Shown here: one piece after another, positions 47,551 through 56,583 of the stretch
How the letters are laid out: the number at the start of each line of letters is the position of its first letter
Numbering within the stretch: the stretch's first letter is position 1
Source of the DNA: Cognatilysobacter bugurensis
GTDB lineage: Bacteria > Pseudomonadota > Gammaproteobacteria > Xanthomonadales > Xanthomonadaceae
Assembly (NCBI RefSeq): GCF_014652095.1
Contig: NZ_BMYD01000002.1
Span: 124,001-188,000, forward strand
Reading direction: 5' to 3'
Length of the DNA stretch: 64,000 nt
Notes under the pieces: generated by a model
What the model saw: the letters and a program-made list of their open reading frames with translations, nothing else
Told to the model about the DNA's origin: nothing
Database searches by the model: none
Translations under genes and position numbers: made by a program

Positions 47551-49077
47551 ATGCAGACCGACCCGACGACCGATGTGGCCTCCCAACCCGTCCAGCGCGT
47601 CGTCATCGCCGGCGGCGGCACGGCCGGCTGGATGGTGGCCGCGGCTCTTTCGAAAACATTGGGCAAGCGGCTCGACATCAAGCTGATCGAGTCCGACGAG
47701 ATTTCCACCGTCGGCGTCGGCGAAGCGACGATCCCGACGCTGATGACGTTCCACCGGCTGCTGGAGATCAACGAGCAGGAGTTCATGGCCGCCACGCAGG
47801 CGACGTTCAAGCTCGGCATCTCGTTCGAGAACTGGCGCGACGTTGGCGAGGACTACATCCATTCGTTCGGCGTCACCGGCAAGGACCACTGGACCGCGGG
47901 GTTCCAGCACTTCTGGCTCAAGGGCCGCGAGCGCGGACTCGCGCGCGACTACGGCGATTACTGCATGGAGCTGCAGGCGGCTGCGGCGCACCGCTTTGCG
48001 CATCTGCCGCGCGGCGGCATGAATTACGCGTTCCACATGGACGCGGGCCTCTACGCGCGCTATCTGCGGGGCTTCAGCGAGCGCTTCGGCGTGCAGCGCA
48101 TCGAGGGCAAGATCGTCGACGTGCAGCGCGACGCCACCGGCACCTCGATCCGCTCGCTGCGGCTCGAATCCGGCGTGGAGCTCGAAGGCGATCTGTTCAT
48201 CGACTGCACCGGCTTTCGCGCATTGCTGATCGGCCAGACGCTCGGTGTCGATTACGAGGACTGGTCGCAATGGCTGCACTGCGATCGCGCAGTCGCGCTG
48301 CAGACCGCGTCGGTGGGGCCCGCCGTGCCGTACACCCGCTCGATCGCGCGTGATGCCGGTTGGCAGTGGCGCATTCCGCTGCAGCACCGCGTCGGCAACG
48401 GGTTGGTCTACAGCAGCCGCCACCTCGACGACGACGCGGCAACGCGCACGCTGCTTTCGAACGTCGAGGGCGAGGTGCTGACGCAGCCGCGCGTGATTCG
48501 CTTCCAGCCCGGGCAGCGGCGGCAGACCTGGCGCGGCAACTGCGTCGCGATCGGCCTGGCGAGCGGCTTTCTCGAGCCGATCGAGTCGACGAGCATCCAC
48601 CTGATCCAGCGCGGCATCGTCCGGCTGATGCAGATGTTCCCCGCGGCGGGGATTCGCCAAGTCGACATCGACGAATACAACAATCAAACGCGCGCGGAAA
48701 TCGAGCACATCCGCGATTTCATCATCCTGCACTACCACGTCACGAATCGGCAGGACACGGCGTTCTGGCGCGGCTGCCGCGAGATGGCGGTGCCGGCGTC
48801 GCTGCGGCATCGCATCGAGCTGTTCCGCGAATCGGGCCGCGTGTTCCGGGTACCGAACGAGCTGTTCGCGGAGAACTCGTGGATCCAGGTGATGCTGGGG
48901 CAGGGGCTCGTGCCGCGGCAGCACCACCCGGTGGCGGACCTCATGGGCGACGACGAACTGTCCGCGTTCCTCGGGGGAATCCGCTCCGCCGTCCAAGCCA
49001 CCGTGCAGCGCCTGCCAGCGCACCAGGCCTACGTCGACCAGTACTGCCGCCGAACCGAGGCCGCCGCGGCGGGCTAA
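47551..49077 (+). CDS. Tryptophan-halogenase-like flavoprotein, canonical copy
   Basis: A 508-residue flavin-dependent halogenase homologue. FAD motif GGGTAGW (21-27), GVGEATIPT (55-63), catalytic Lys candidate K87 in TFKLGISF, intact WxWxIP as WQWRIP (271-276), and EPIEST (342-347) with the conserved Glu E345. All signatures are complete, in contrast to the copy at 44267. TAGGAG stands about 7 bp before ATG. It ends the four-gene cassette. No partner flavin reductase is coded nearby. What it halogenates or oxidises, if anything, is unknown. Confidence 0.91.
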   Translation: MQTDPTTDVASQPVQRVVIAGGGTAGWMVAAALSKTLGKRLDIKLIESDEISTVGVGEATIPTLMTFHRLLEINEQEFMAATQATFKLGISFENWRDVGEDYIHSFGVTGKDHWTAGFQHFWLKGRERGLARDYGDYCMELQAAAAHRFAHLPRGGMNYAFHMDAGLYARYLRGFSERFGVQRIEGKIVDVQRDATGTSIRSLRLESGVELEGDLFIDCTGFRALLIGQTLGVDYEDWSQWLHCDRAVALQTASVGPAVPYTRSIARDAGWQWRIPLQHRVGNGLVYSSRHLDDDAATRTLLSNVEGEVLTQPRVIRFQPGQRRQTWRGNCVAIGLASGFLEPIESTSIHLIQRGIVRLMQMFPAAGIRQVDIDEYNNQTRAEIEHIRDFIILHYHVTNRQDTAFWRGCREMAVPASLRHRIELFRESGRVFRVPNELFAENSWIQVMLGQGLVPRQHHPVADLMGDDELSAFLGGIRSAVQATVQRLPAHQAYVDQYCRRTEAAAAG

Positions 49078-49098
49078 CGCGGCGGCGGGCAGGTCCGG

Positions 49099-49617
49099 TC
49101 AGGACCGGCGCTTGCGCCGGCTCGCGCGATACTCCCACGGCGTCTGGAACGTGCCGGCATGCATGCCCGCGCCGTCGCGCGCAGCGGCCCGCTCCTCGTC
49201 GCCGTACTCGCCCTTGCTGTAGCGCTTGTAGTCCAGCGCCCAGCCACGGCGCACAAGCCACTCGCCGACGTCTTCACCGCCGACCTCGCACTGCGCGACG
49301 ACGCGGTCGTAGGACTTGCCGCGCCGTTCACAGGTCACCGTGCGAGGGCCGATCCAGTCCGCGAGCGCGTTCGCGGCCTCCGTGCCGCAGCGCCACTCGT
49401 CGCCGTCGGGCCGGTGGCAACGCTGCTTGGATTCGGGTGCATCGACGCCCCACAGCCGGATGCGCTGGCCGCGCACCTCAAAGGTGTCGCCGTCGGTGAC
49501 GGAGGCGCGGCCGACGATGCGCGTGTCATCGCCCGCGTCGAAGCGGAGCAGGTCGTCGCAGCCGGTCAGCAGGCAGGCGGCGAGGGCGACGGTCGGGAGC
49601 GCAGGGACACGAAACAT
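49099..49617 (-). CDS. SNase-type thermonuclease, lipoprotein
   Basis: A 172-residue protein with lipoprotein signal (lipobox LLTGC, lipidated C20) and a staphylococcal nuclease-like domain (about 33-160). Expected active-site residues are visible in QRIRLWGVDAPES (R54, D59, E62) and in RRGKSYDR near 98-105. The family cleaves DNA and RNA with Ca2+; as a lipoprotein it would act in the periplasm or at the outer membrane. Four cysteines (C67, C77 region and C95, C110 region) may form disulfides. Convergent with the halogenase cassette. Confidence 0.85.
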   Translation of the reverse strand: MFRVPALPTVALAACLLTGCDDLLRFDAGDDTRIVGRASVTDGDTFEVRGQRIRLWGVDAPESKQRCHRPDGDEWRCGTEAANALADWIGPRTVTCERRGKSYDRVVAQCEVGGEDVGEWLVRRGWALDYKRYSKGEYGDEERAAARDGAGMHAGTFQTPWEYRASRRKRRS

Positions 49618-49878
49618 GCCGCTCAGGATGAGCTGGGCCACCTGCAGCCGCGGTGATGGCGGGGCGTGGGCGCCGATTGGGCTGTAGCCAGGAGCGCAAG
49701 GCATGTCGACGTCGACCCCATCGCACGCCACGCATCGCGCACCGCCCCGACATGCATGGCGTGCCCGTCACCTGCCAAGCCCGTGCTTTTTGCCCAATTC
49801 CGACGCTTCACGCCCGCGCTGCGCGCGCGCCGACACCCTCCGGCATGATCGGGCTCTTCCCGGCCCCGGAGCACATCC

Positions 49879-51759
49879 ATGCGTCGTCTGTTGACCGTAT
49901 CCGCCCTGTCCCTCGCGCTGTGCGCCGCGTGCTCGACCACCGCGCCCACCGCGGACGCGCCTGTCGCGCCTGCGACCGCGGCCGGGTCGGCTGCGACCCA
50001 GGCCGGCCCGGCCGCCGAAGACGCGCGGCTCAATGCGTGGTTCGAGCGCAAGTACGAGGAGCAGCTGCAGTTCAACCCAATGCAGATGACGATGCTCGGG
50101 CGCAAGGACCGCTACGGCGATCTCGACGACATGTCGCGCGAGGGCGCGGAAAAGCAGCTCGCGTGGCAGGTCGCTGCGCTCGAAGAGATGAAGTCGACGT
50201 TCGATTACGACGCGCTCGGCCCGGATGCCAAGCTGTCGTGGGATCTGTTCGAGTACCAGACGCAGGCCGCGCAAGCCGCGCACCGCTTCGCCGACCATGC
50301 GTATCCGTTCGAGCAGATGGGCGGCGCGCAGTCGTTCCTGCCGACGTTCCTCATCAACTTCCACAAGGTCGAGGACGAGTCCGACTACCTCGCCTACGTC
50401 TCGCGCCTGCGCGAGGTGCCGCGCGCGTTCGGCCAGCTCATGGCGCAGGTCAAGCGCTCGGCGGAGATGGGCATCCGCCCGCCGCGCTTCGCGCACGAAG
50501 GGGTGATCGAGCAGGCCGGCAAGGTCATCGCCGGCGCGCCGTTCACCAAGGGCAAGGACAGCGCGCTGTGGGCCGACGCGCAGGCCAAGGCCGATGCGCT
50601 GGTCAAGGCCGGCAAGATCGACGCCAAGCGCGCGGCCGAGCTCAAGGCGCAGGCGCGCGCTGCGCTCGTCGAGGCGGTGCAGCCCGCGTTTTCAGACGTG
50701 ATCGCCTGGTACAAGGCCGACCTCAAGAATGCAGCGGTGAATCCGTCGGGCGTGGGCGCGCGCCACCCGAACGGTGAGGCGTACTACGCCGAGCGCTTGC
50801 GCGCGTCGACCACGACTGGCATGACGCCGGACGAGGTGCATCGCCTCGGGCTGGCCGAAGTCGCGCGGCTGCGCGGCGAGATGGAGGCGCTCAAGGAGAA
50901 GGTCGGCTTTAAGGGCGATCTGAAGGCGTTCTTCGAGTTCATGCGCACCGACCGGCAGTTCAAGTACCCGAACACCGACGCGGGCCGACAGGCCTACATC
51001 GACGACGCGACCAAGGCGATCGCGACGATCAAGCAGCAACTGCCGAACTACTTCGGCCTGTTGCCGAAGGCGGACCTCGTGGTCAAGCGCGTCGAGCCGT
51101 TCCGCGAGGTCGCCGGCGCCGCCCAGCACTACTACCCGAGCACGCCGGATGGCAGCCGGCCGGGCGTGTATTACGCGCATCTGTCCGACATGGAAGCGAT
51201 GCCGAAGACCGAACTCGAGGTCATCGCGTACCACGAGGGCCTGCCGGGCCACCACATGCAGATCGCAATCGCACAGGAGCTCGAGGGCGTGCCGGAGTTC
51301 CGCAAGCACGCGGGCTTCAATGCGTATTCCGAAGGCTGGGCGTTGTATTCGGAGTGGCTCGCACGCGAGATGCCGGGCACGTACACCGACCCGTATTCCG
51401 AATACGGCCGCCTGACCTCGGAGATGTGGCGCGCGATCCGCCTCGTCGTCGACACCGGACTGCATGCGAAGGGCTGGACGCAGCAGCAGGCGGTCGACTA
51501 TTTCGCGCAGAACAGCTCGATCCCGCGCCCCGCGATCGAGGCCGAAGTGCGCCGTTACATCACCTGGCCGGGCCAGGCGACGGGCTACAAGATCGGCATG
51601 ATCAAGATCCAGGAGCTGCGCCGCAAAGCCGAGGCCGAGCTCGGCGACCGCTTCGACATTCGCGGCTTCCACGATGCCGTGCTCGGCGGCGGCGCAATGC
51701 CGCTGACGCTGCTCGAACGCCGCGTGGACCGCTGGATCGAGACGCGCAAGCAGGGTTGA
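49879..51759 (+). CDS. DUF885 family metallopeptidase-like lipoprotein
   Basis: A 626-residue exported protein. The N-terminus has a lipobox-like LCAAC (C18), so it is probably a lipoprotein. A low-complexity Ala/Pro linker (20-45) precedes the DUF885 domain (about 48-620). The putative zinc site HEGLPGHHMQ starts at H452 with E453, and E/Y residues in NAYSEGWALYSEW (about 480-492) complete it. DUF885 proteins are related to M32/M3-like carboxypeptidases. Presumably it degrades peptides in the periplasm. Genes around are not in the same direction, so it is probably transcribed alone. Confidence 0.9.
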   Translation: MRRLLTVSALSLALCAACSTTAPTADAPVAPATAAGSAATQAGPAAEDARLNAWFERKYEEQLQFNPMQMTMLGRKDRYGDLDDMSREGAEKQLAWQVAALEEMKSTFDYDALGPDAKLSWDLFEYQTQAAQAAHRFADHAYPFEQMGGAQSFLPTFLINFHKVEDESDYLAYVSRLREVPRAFGQLMAQVKRSAEMGIRPPRFAHEGVIEQAGKVIAGAPFTKGKDSALWADAQAKADALVKAGKIDAKRAAELKAQARAALVEAVQPAFSDVIAWYKADLKNAAVNPSGVGARHPNGEAYYAERLRASTTTGMTPDEVHRLGLAEVARLRGEMEALKEKVGFKGDLKAFFEFMRTDRQFKYPNTDAGRQAYIDDATKAIATIKQQLPNYFGLLPKADLVVKRVEPFREVAGAAQHYYPSTPDGSRPGVYYAHLSDMEAMPKTELEVIAYHEGLPGHHMQIAIAQELEGVPEFRKHAGFNAYSEGWALYSEWLAREMPGTYTDPYSEYGRLTSEMWRAIRLVVDTGLHAKGWTQQQAVDYFAQNSSIPRPAIEAEVRRYITWPGQATGYKIGMIKIQELRRKAEAELGDRFDIRGFHDAVLGGGAMPLTLLERRVDRWIETRKQG

Positions 51760-51795
51760 TGCTCACCCGCGCGCCGTGTCCATGGCGGCGCGCGG

Positions 51796-51824
51796 GGCGG
51801 GCCGTGTCGGATGACCGGCCCGCC
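51796..51824. terminator. GC hairpin between convergent peptidase genes
   Basis: Perfect 9-bp inverted repeat GGCGGGCCG/CGGCCCGCC with an 11-nt loop, 37 bp from the DUF885 stop and 46 bp from the S9 peptidase stop. No T-run; could serve both transcripts as a bidirectional end, but weak evidence. Confidence 0.4.
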
Positions 51825-51869
51825 GATGATGCGCCGCTCGCCCGCAGGCGAACGGATTGAACGGGCGGC

Positions 51870-53882
51870 TCAGCCGCCGGCCGCTGTACGAGCCGGTTGG
51901 CTTGCCGCCGCAGTCGCCGTGGCGCCGCCGAGGTGGCGGGCCAGGAAATCGAGCAAGCGCGTGTAGTACGTGCGGCGGTTGTCCTTGGCGTAAAAGCCAT
52001 GGCCTTCGCTTGCCACGTACAGCGTCTCGACCGACTTGTCCGCGCTGCGGAGCGCGCGTTCCATCTTCTTCGTGTGCGAAATAGGCGCGACAAGATCCTC
52101 GCCGCCCGCCACCAGCAGGACCGGGGCGCGGATCTGCTCGGCCATGTGGATCGGCGAGCGTGCCTTGAGCGAGTCGCGCTCGCCCATCCAGTCGTTGGCC
52201 CAGGACTGCATCCACCGCGCCGTGCGGGTCCGGTCGCGATGCAGCGCTTCGAGGTCGTACACACCGACATAGCCGACCGCGCAGCGGTACAGCTCCGGTT
52301 CGCGGGCCACGCCCATCAGCGCCGCGTAACCGCCGTAGCTCGCACCCACGATGCAGATGCGCTTGCCGTCCGCGATGCCCTGCTCGATGGCCCAGCGGGT
52401 CGCGTCGGTCAGATCGTCCTGCATGCGCGCGCCCCATTCGCGCGCGCCGGCCCGCTGGAACGCGATGCCGTAATTGCTTGAGCCGCGGTAGTTGACGCGC
52501 AGGACGGCATAACCGGCCTCGGCCAGCAGGTGGGCGTCTTCATCGAACGACAGCTTGTCGAACACGCCGAAAGGCCCACCGTGGGGCATCAGTACCAGCG
52601 GCCAGGGGCCATCCGGGCCAGCGCCGCGCGGCGGCGTGAGGTAGCCGCGCAGCGTGAGACCGTCGCGCGCCTTGATCTCCACGGCCCGGGTTGCGGGCAG
52701 CTGCGCGGGATCGAACCACTCGCGGGCGACGAACAAGCCTTTCGCCGTCAGCGCCTTCGTGTCGAACAGGTAGGTGTCACCCGGTGTGCGGTCGTTCCAG
52801 ACCTGGACCAGCGCCTGCTGGCCGCCATTGGTGTACGAGGTGATCGTCACCGCCGCGTCGGCGAATGCCTTGCCGAGCGCGCCGTAAATACGGGCTGTGT
52901 CGGTGGTTTCGTCGAACAGCCGGGTGCGCACGTTCGCGTCCATATACTGCATGCCGATCAGCGTCCGACCATCGGGTGCGTACACCGGTTCATACGGATC
53001 GACCGTGCTGTCGCGCTGGATCTCGGTGCGCACGCCGGTGCGCGTGTTCCATGCGACGACGGCGTCGGGCCCCTGGGGTTGCGGGACCTGCAGATACGCG
53101 GTCACGCCGTCGCCGGCGAAGCCCAGCGCCGACTCGGCGCGGCCGCTTTCGGCCTCGTCGTTGATCAGGCGCCATTCGCCCGCATCGCTGTCGCGATAGA
53201 ACAGCTTCAGGGCGTTGTCGTCGCGCCGCCCTGCGGCAAACCGCACCCGGCCGGCCACGTCTGTGACGAATCGGGCACGCCGCACGGGCGCGCTGGCGAC
53301 GACTGATCGGCGGCCGGTGTACACGTCGAGTTTCTCGACGCGGGTCTTCGGGTCGACGCCCATGTCCCAGGCCGCGATCAGCACGTGGGCGGGATCTGCG
53401 GGCAGCGGATCGATCAGCGACGCCATTTCCCATGGACCCGTATCGCCGTACACGTGGACCAGCCCGGGCTCGGCTCTCGGACCGACGAGCGTCTTGACGC
53501 GGCCGCCGTCCACCCCGAGTGCGTACAACATGCCGGTGGCGTACAGCTGGTCGCTGGTGCCGAAGCGCTCGGCCGTCGAGAGCACCACGCGATCGGGCTT
53601 GGCCCACCAGAACTCATCCACCTGCGCGTGCTTCTCGCTCTGCGCACCGCCGACCACTTTGTTGTCGGCACGCCGGATGATCACCAGCCCACCGCGGTCC
53701 TCGAACTCCACCGTGGCCGCGTAGTACTGCCCGTCCGGAGAGATCTTGATGCGCCCGTAGCCGTCCCGACGCAGGTAGTGTTCCAGGTTGACTGGCGCCG
53801 CGGCCTGCACCGGCATGGCGACCGGCACCAGCCCGATGGCGCCAAGCAGCAGGCCGAGCACTGCCACACGTTTGATGTCCAT
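51870..53882 (-). CDS. S9 family (prolyl oligopeptidase-like) exported peptidase
   Basis: A 670-residue serine peptidase with signal peptide (VAVLGLLLGAIGLVPVAMPVQA, cleavage near 27). Residues about 30-400 form the beta-propeller-like part; the alpha/beta-hydrolase domain (about 410-670) has the triad S515 in GASYGGYAA, D596 in GGEDLVAP and H628 in SEGHGF. It resembles dipeptidyl/acyl-aminoacyl peptidases of the S9C group that are common in Xanthomonadaceae. The start at 53882 has GGGAGG 5 bp upstream; the frame is open further upstream but without signal-peptide character. Confidence 0.92.
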   Translation of the reverse strand: MDIKRVAVLGLLLGAIGLVPVAMPVQAAAPVNLEHYLRRDGYGRIKISPDGQYYAATVEFEDRGGLVIIRRADNKVVGGAQSEKHAQVDEFWWAKPDRVVLSTAERFGTSDQLYATGMLYALGVDGGRVKTLVGPRAEPGLVHVYGDTGPWEMASLIDPLPADPAHVLIAAWDMGVDPKTRVEKLDVYTGRRSVVASAPVRRARFVTDVAGRVRFAAGRRDDNALKLFYRDSDAGEWRLINDEAESGRAESALGFAGDGVTAYLQVPQPQGPDAVVAWNTRTGVRTEIQRDSTVDPYEPVYAPDGRTLIGMQYMDANVRTRLFDETTDTARIYGALGKAFADAAVTITSYTNGGQQALVQVWNDRTPGDTYLFDTKALTAKGLFVAREWFDPAQLPATRAVEIKARDGLTLRGYLTPPRGAGPDGPWPLVLMPHGGPFGVFDKLSFDEDAHLLAEAGYAVLRVNYRGSSNYGIAFQRAGAREWGARMQDDLTDATRWAIEQGIADGKRICIVGASYGGYAALMGVAREPELYRCAVGYVGVYDLEALHRDRTRTARWMQSWANDWMGERDSLKARSPIHMAEQIRAPVLLVAGGEDLVAPISHTKKMERALRSADKSVETLYVASEGHGFYAKDNRRTYYTRLLDFLARHLGGATATAAASQPARTAAGG

Positions 53883-54111
53883 TGGCGCCTCCCCGCGCAT
53901 CCTGGGCCGCGAAGTGTACGTGCCGCGGGCGGTCGACCCCCGCCGGCGATCACGATTCAGCGACGTTTGCGCCTGGCGGGCGGTCAGTCCGGGCAGAGCC
54001 GGCGACGTGCCGTGCAGCGGCGCTGGCGAGACGTCAGCCGCAGCGCGCAACCCGGTGACGCGTCATGCAGCACACTCGCGCCCCTGCATGCACGAGTGCG
54101 AGATTGAAGCG

Positions 54112-55185
54112 ATGAGCCAGCGCAAAGGGATCCGGGTGGCCCTGATCGGCTACGGTTTTGCCGGCCGGACGTTCCATGCGCCGCTTATCGCGGCGGTGCC
54201 GGCGCTGTCGCTCACCGTCGTCGCATCGAGCGATGCCACGCGCGTGCATGCGGACCTGCCGCGCGTCGAAGTCATGGCCGACCCAATGCTTGCCGTGCAG
54301 TCGGACGAGGTCGACCTCGTCGTGATCGCGACGCCGAACGAGAGCCACTTCGCGCTGGCCCAAGCGGCACTGCAGGCCGGCAAGCACGTGGTCGTCGACA
54401 AGCCGATGACCCCAAGCCTGCGCGAAGCGCGCGAGCTCGTCGCACTCGCGACGCAGTGCGAACGGATGCTCGCCGTGTTTCACAACCGTCGCTGGGACAG
54501 CGATTTCCTCTCGATCCGCGATGCGATCGCGGCCGGGCGCGTCGGTCACGTCGTGCACGTGGAGGCGCGTTGGGAACGTTTTCGTCCCGACGTGCGCGAG
54601 CGCTGGCGGGAGCGGCCCGGCCCTGCGAGCGGGGTGTGGTGGGATCTTGGGCCCCACCTGGTCGACCAGGCGCTGCAGCTGTTGGGACGCCCCGACGCGG
54701 TGCAGGCCGACATGGCGATGCAGCGCGACGGCACGGCGACGGATGACTGGGCGCACGTGGTGCTGTCGTTCGGCCGTGTCCGCGCAGTGCTGCACGCGGC
54801 GATGGTCGCCGCCGCGCCGGGGGCGCGCTTCACCGTGCACGGCACGCGCGGCAGCCTGGTCAAGGCCGGGGCAGACCGGCAGGAGACACAGCTGATCGAC
54901 GGCCTGCGGCCTGGAGACGAGGCCTGGGGCATCGATCCGGACGAGCTGCACTGGCACCGCGACGACGGAAGCATCGAAACGCTGCCGGCCGCACGTGGCG
55001 ACCAGTCGCGCTTCTACGCCGGTGTCGCCGATGCGCTGCTCCGCGGCGCGCAGCCGCCGGTGCTGCCGACGCAGGCGCTCGAGGTGATGGCAGTGATGGA
55101 AGCGGCGAGGAGATCGGCGGAGCAGGGGCGCGTGGTGCCGCTGGACGAGGTCGTCGACGAACGTTTGTCCAACGCCGCCCGTTGA
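54112..55185 (+). CDS. Gfo/Idh/MocA family NAD(P)-dependent oxidoreductase
   Basis: A 357-residue enzyme. Rossmann domain with VALIGYGFAGRTFHAP (about 9-24), the DLVVIATPNESH segment (about 70-81) and VVVDKPMT (EKP-type motif with the catalytic Lys, about 95-102); C-terminal substrate domain with SGVWWDLGPHLVDQAL (about 175-190). Sequence details fit the YdgJ/YhhX-like branch acting on sugars or polyols (inference). ATG 54112 is used; ATG 54088 is an in-frame alternative. Convergent with the Cys-cluster gene. Confidence 0.9.
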   Translation: MSQRKGIRVALIGYGFAGRTFHAPLIAAVPALSLTVVASSDATRVHADLPRVEVMADPMLAVQSDEVDLVVIATPNESHFALAQAALQAGKHVVVDKPMTPSLREARELVALATQCERMLAVFHNRRWDSDFLSIRDAIAAGRVGHVVHVEARWERFRPDVRERWRERPGPASGVWWDLGPHLVDQALQLLGRPDAVQADMAMQRDGTATDDWAHVVLSFGRVRAVLHAAMVAAAPGARFTVHGTRGSLVKAGADRQETQLIDGLRPGDEAWGIDPDELHWHRDDGSIETLPAARGDQSRFYAGVADALLRGAQPPVLPTQALEVMAVMEAARRSAEQGRVVPLDEVVDERLSNAAR

Positions 55186-55206
55186 GGCGGCGCAGCGTCA
55201 AACGGA

Positions 55207-55527
55207 TCAGCGCAGCAACAGCGGAATCTCGCGCGCGTAGTGCGTGGCGTACTCCTCGCGCACCTCGCGGCAGTACGGCCCGCCCATCGCGAACTTCCGG
55301 CAGATCGCCGGCCGCGTTTCATAGATCGAGCAGCACATGCGCGCGCTGTCGATCGCCACGCACCAGCCGTCCTCGTCGCGCGCCATGACCGGCAGGCCCT
55401 CGTCGGTGAGCTCGGTCAAGTGCTCGGGCACGCGATCGCCAGGCAACAGCACGACCGTCAGCCGGCAGCACACCGCATCGCAGGCGCTGCATTCGACGTC
55501 GGGCGGATCGACCGGGCGCGCGCTCAC
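55207..55527 (-). CDS. YkgJ-type cysteine cluster protein
   Basis: A 106-residue protein of the YkgJ/CxxCxxCC family, thought to bind a metal or Fe-S cluster. Cysteines: ECSACDAVCC near the N-terminus, then MCCSIYETRPAICRKF and a late Cys, the typical pattern with YETRPxxCRxF. Starts with GTG at 55527, with GGGAGG 4 bp upstream, and overlaps the methyltransferase stop as GTGA, so it is translated with it. The pairing suggests the methyltransferase may act with it or on a related protein. Confidence 0.87.
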   Translation of the reverse strand: MSARPVDPPDVECSACDAVCCRLTVVLLPGDRVPEHLTELTDEGLPVMARDEDGWCVAIDSARMCCSIYETRPAICRKFAMGGPYCREVREEYATHYAREIPLLLR

Positions 55528-56183
55528 GCGGCCTCCCGGCGGTAGTGCAAGGTGCGCACGCGATCGCCCGAAGGCGCATCGCGGTCGGCCGCATGCGGGC
55601 CCGGCTGCAGGACGAATCCATCGGTCGCGAGACGCGCGGTGAGCCGCGCACTGTGGCCGCGGCCCGGATCGGTGACGACGACTTCGGCGGCCGGCTGCGC
55701 GCAGCGCTCGATGACCTCGGCGATCAGCTCGACCTGGCCACGCTCGTACAGCACGTCGCTCGCGATGATCACATCGAACCGGCCGAGCGTCGGCAGCGCC
55801 ACGTCCCAACGCAACTGTCGGTAATGCACGGCCGGCAGCGCATTGAGCGCGGCGTTGTACGCGAGGAACGGCTCGGCCTGCGGGTGGATGTCGGAGGCCA
55901 CCACGTCGGCGCCGCGGCGCTGCAGCACCAGGCTCGCAAGCCCGATGCCGCATCCGAGTTCGAGGATGCGCTTGCCGGCGAAGTCGAAACCGTGCATCGC
56001 CTCGGCGAGCCGCTGGCCGGCCGGCCACACCTGGCCGAACAGGCTCCATTGCGCGGACGAAATGCCCAGCGCCGCCGCATGGCCGTCGGGATCGCCGAAC
56101 TGCTGCAGGTCGGTGAGCACGCGGAGACGATAGGGCTGGCCGCTGACGTCCAGCAGCACATCACGGGTCGAAAAACCTGGCAC
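55524..56183 (-). CDS. Class I SAM-dependent methyltransferase (Methyltransf_16-like)
   Basis: A 219-residue enzyme. SAM motif ILELGCGIGLASLVLQRRGADVVASDIHP (about 73-101) is complete, followed by DVIIASDVLYE (about 138-148), typical of the protein-lysine methyltransferase-like branch. The Q-W-x-x-x-G-x-x-W-P-A-G segment before it also fits. Start is taken at GTG 56183 with no clear ribosome site; a later GTG is possible. Substrate unknown; the coupled YkgJ-type protein follows with overlap. Confidence 0.86.
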   Translation of the reverse strand: MPGFSTRDVLLDVSGQPYRLRVLTDLQQFGDPDGHAAALGISSAQWSLFGQVWPAGQRLAEAMHGFDFAGKRILELGCGIGLASLVLQRRGADVVASDIHPQAEPFLAYNAALNALPAVHYRQLRWDVALPTLGRFDVIIASDVLYERGQVELIAEVIERCAQPAAEVVVTDPGRGHSARLTARLATDGFVLQPGPHAADRDAPSGDRVRTLHYRREAA

Positions 56184-56583
56184 GTAGACGTCCGGCAGTG
56201 CGCGCCATCACGACGGCACGGAATGAAAAGGAAGCGAACGGCCCCAGGGGCCAGAACAGAGCGCGCGACGGGGCGGCGAGCGCAGCCATCCTACGCGGCG
56301 CGGCAGGGCGACGCCGTTTCGTACGGCCGCTTCTTGGCGGCGCGTTCATGCCGGTGACCCGGCCGGCGGATCGCGACCATTGCAATCCACGCGAGCGTTG
56401 ATCGCGCAAACCGGCGCGTCATCGGAGCCGCGGACCGCCTGTCGTCACTGCGCCTTCGCGCTTCCTCGACTCCGATCGTGTTCAGGTTGCGTAACCGTTG
56501 CAAAACGCATGCAGGTCCTCACTGCCACGCCCGCGGTTGTTTGCGCCGGGTGCGGCGATCGCCCACGCCTTAGGAGAACGCCC
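56184..56583. other. Divergent intergenic region, 400 bp
   Basis: Between the methyltransferase gene and the DUF2231/PQQ dehydrogenase operon. AGGAG at 56572-56576 is the ribosome site of the latter. No gene, repeat or recognisable operator seen. Confidence 0.4.
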
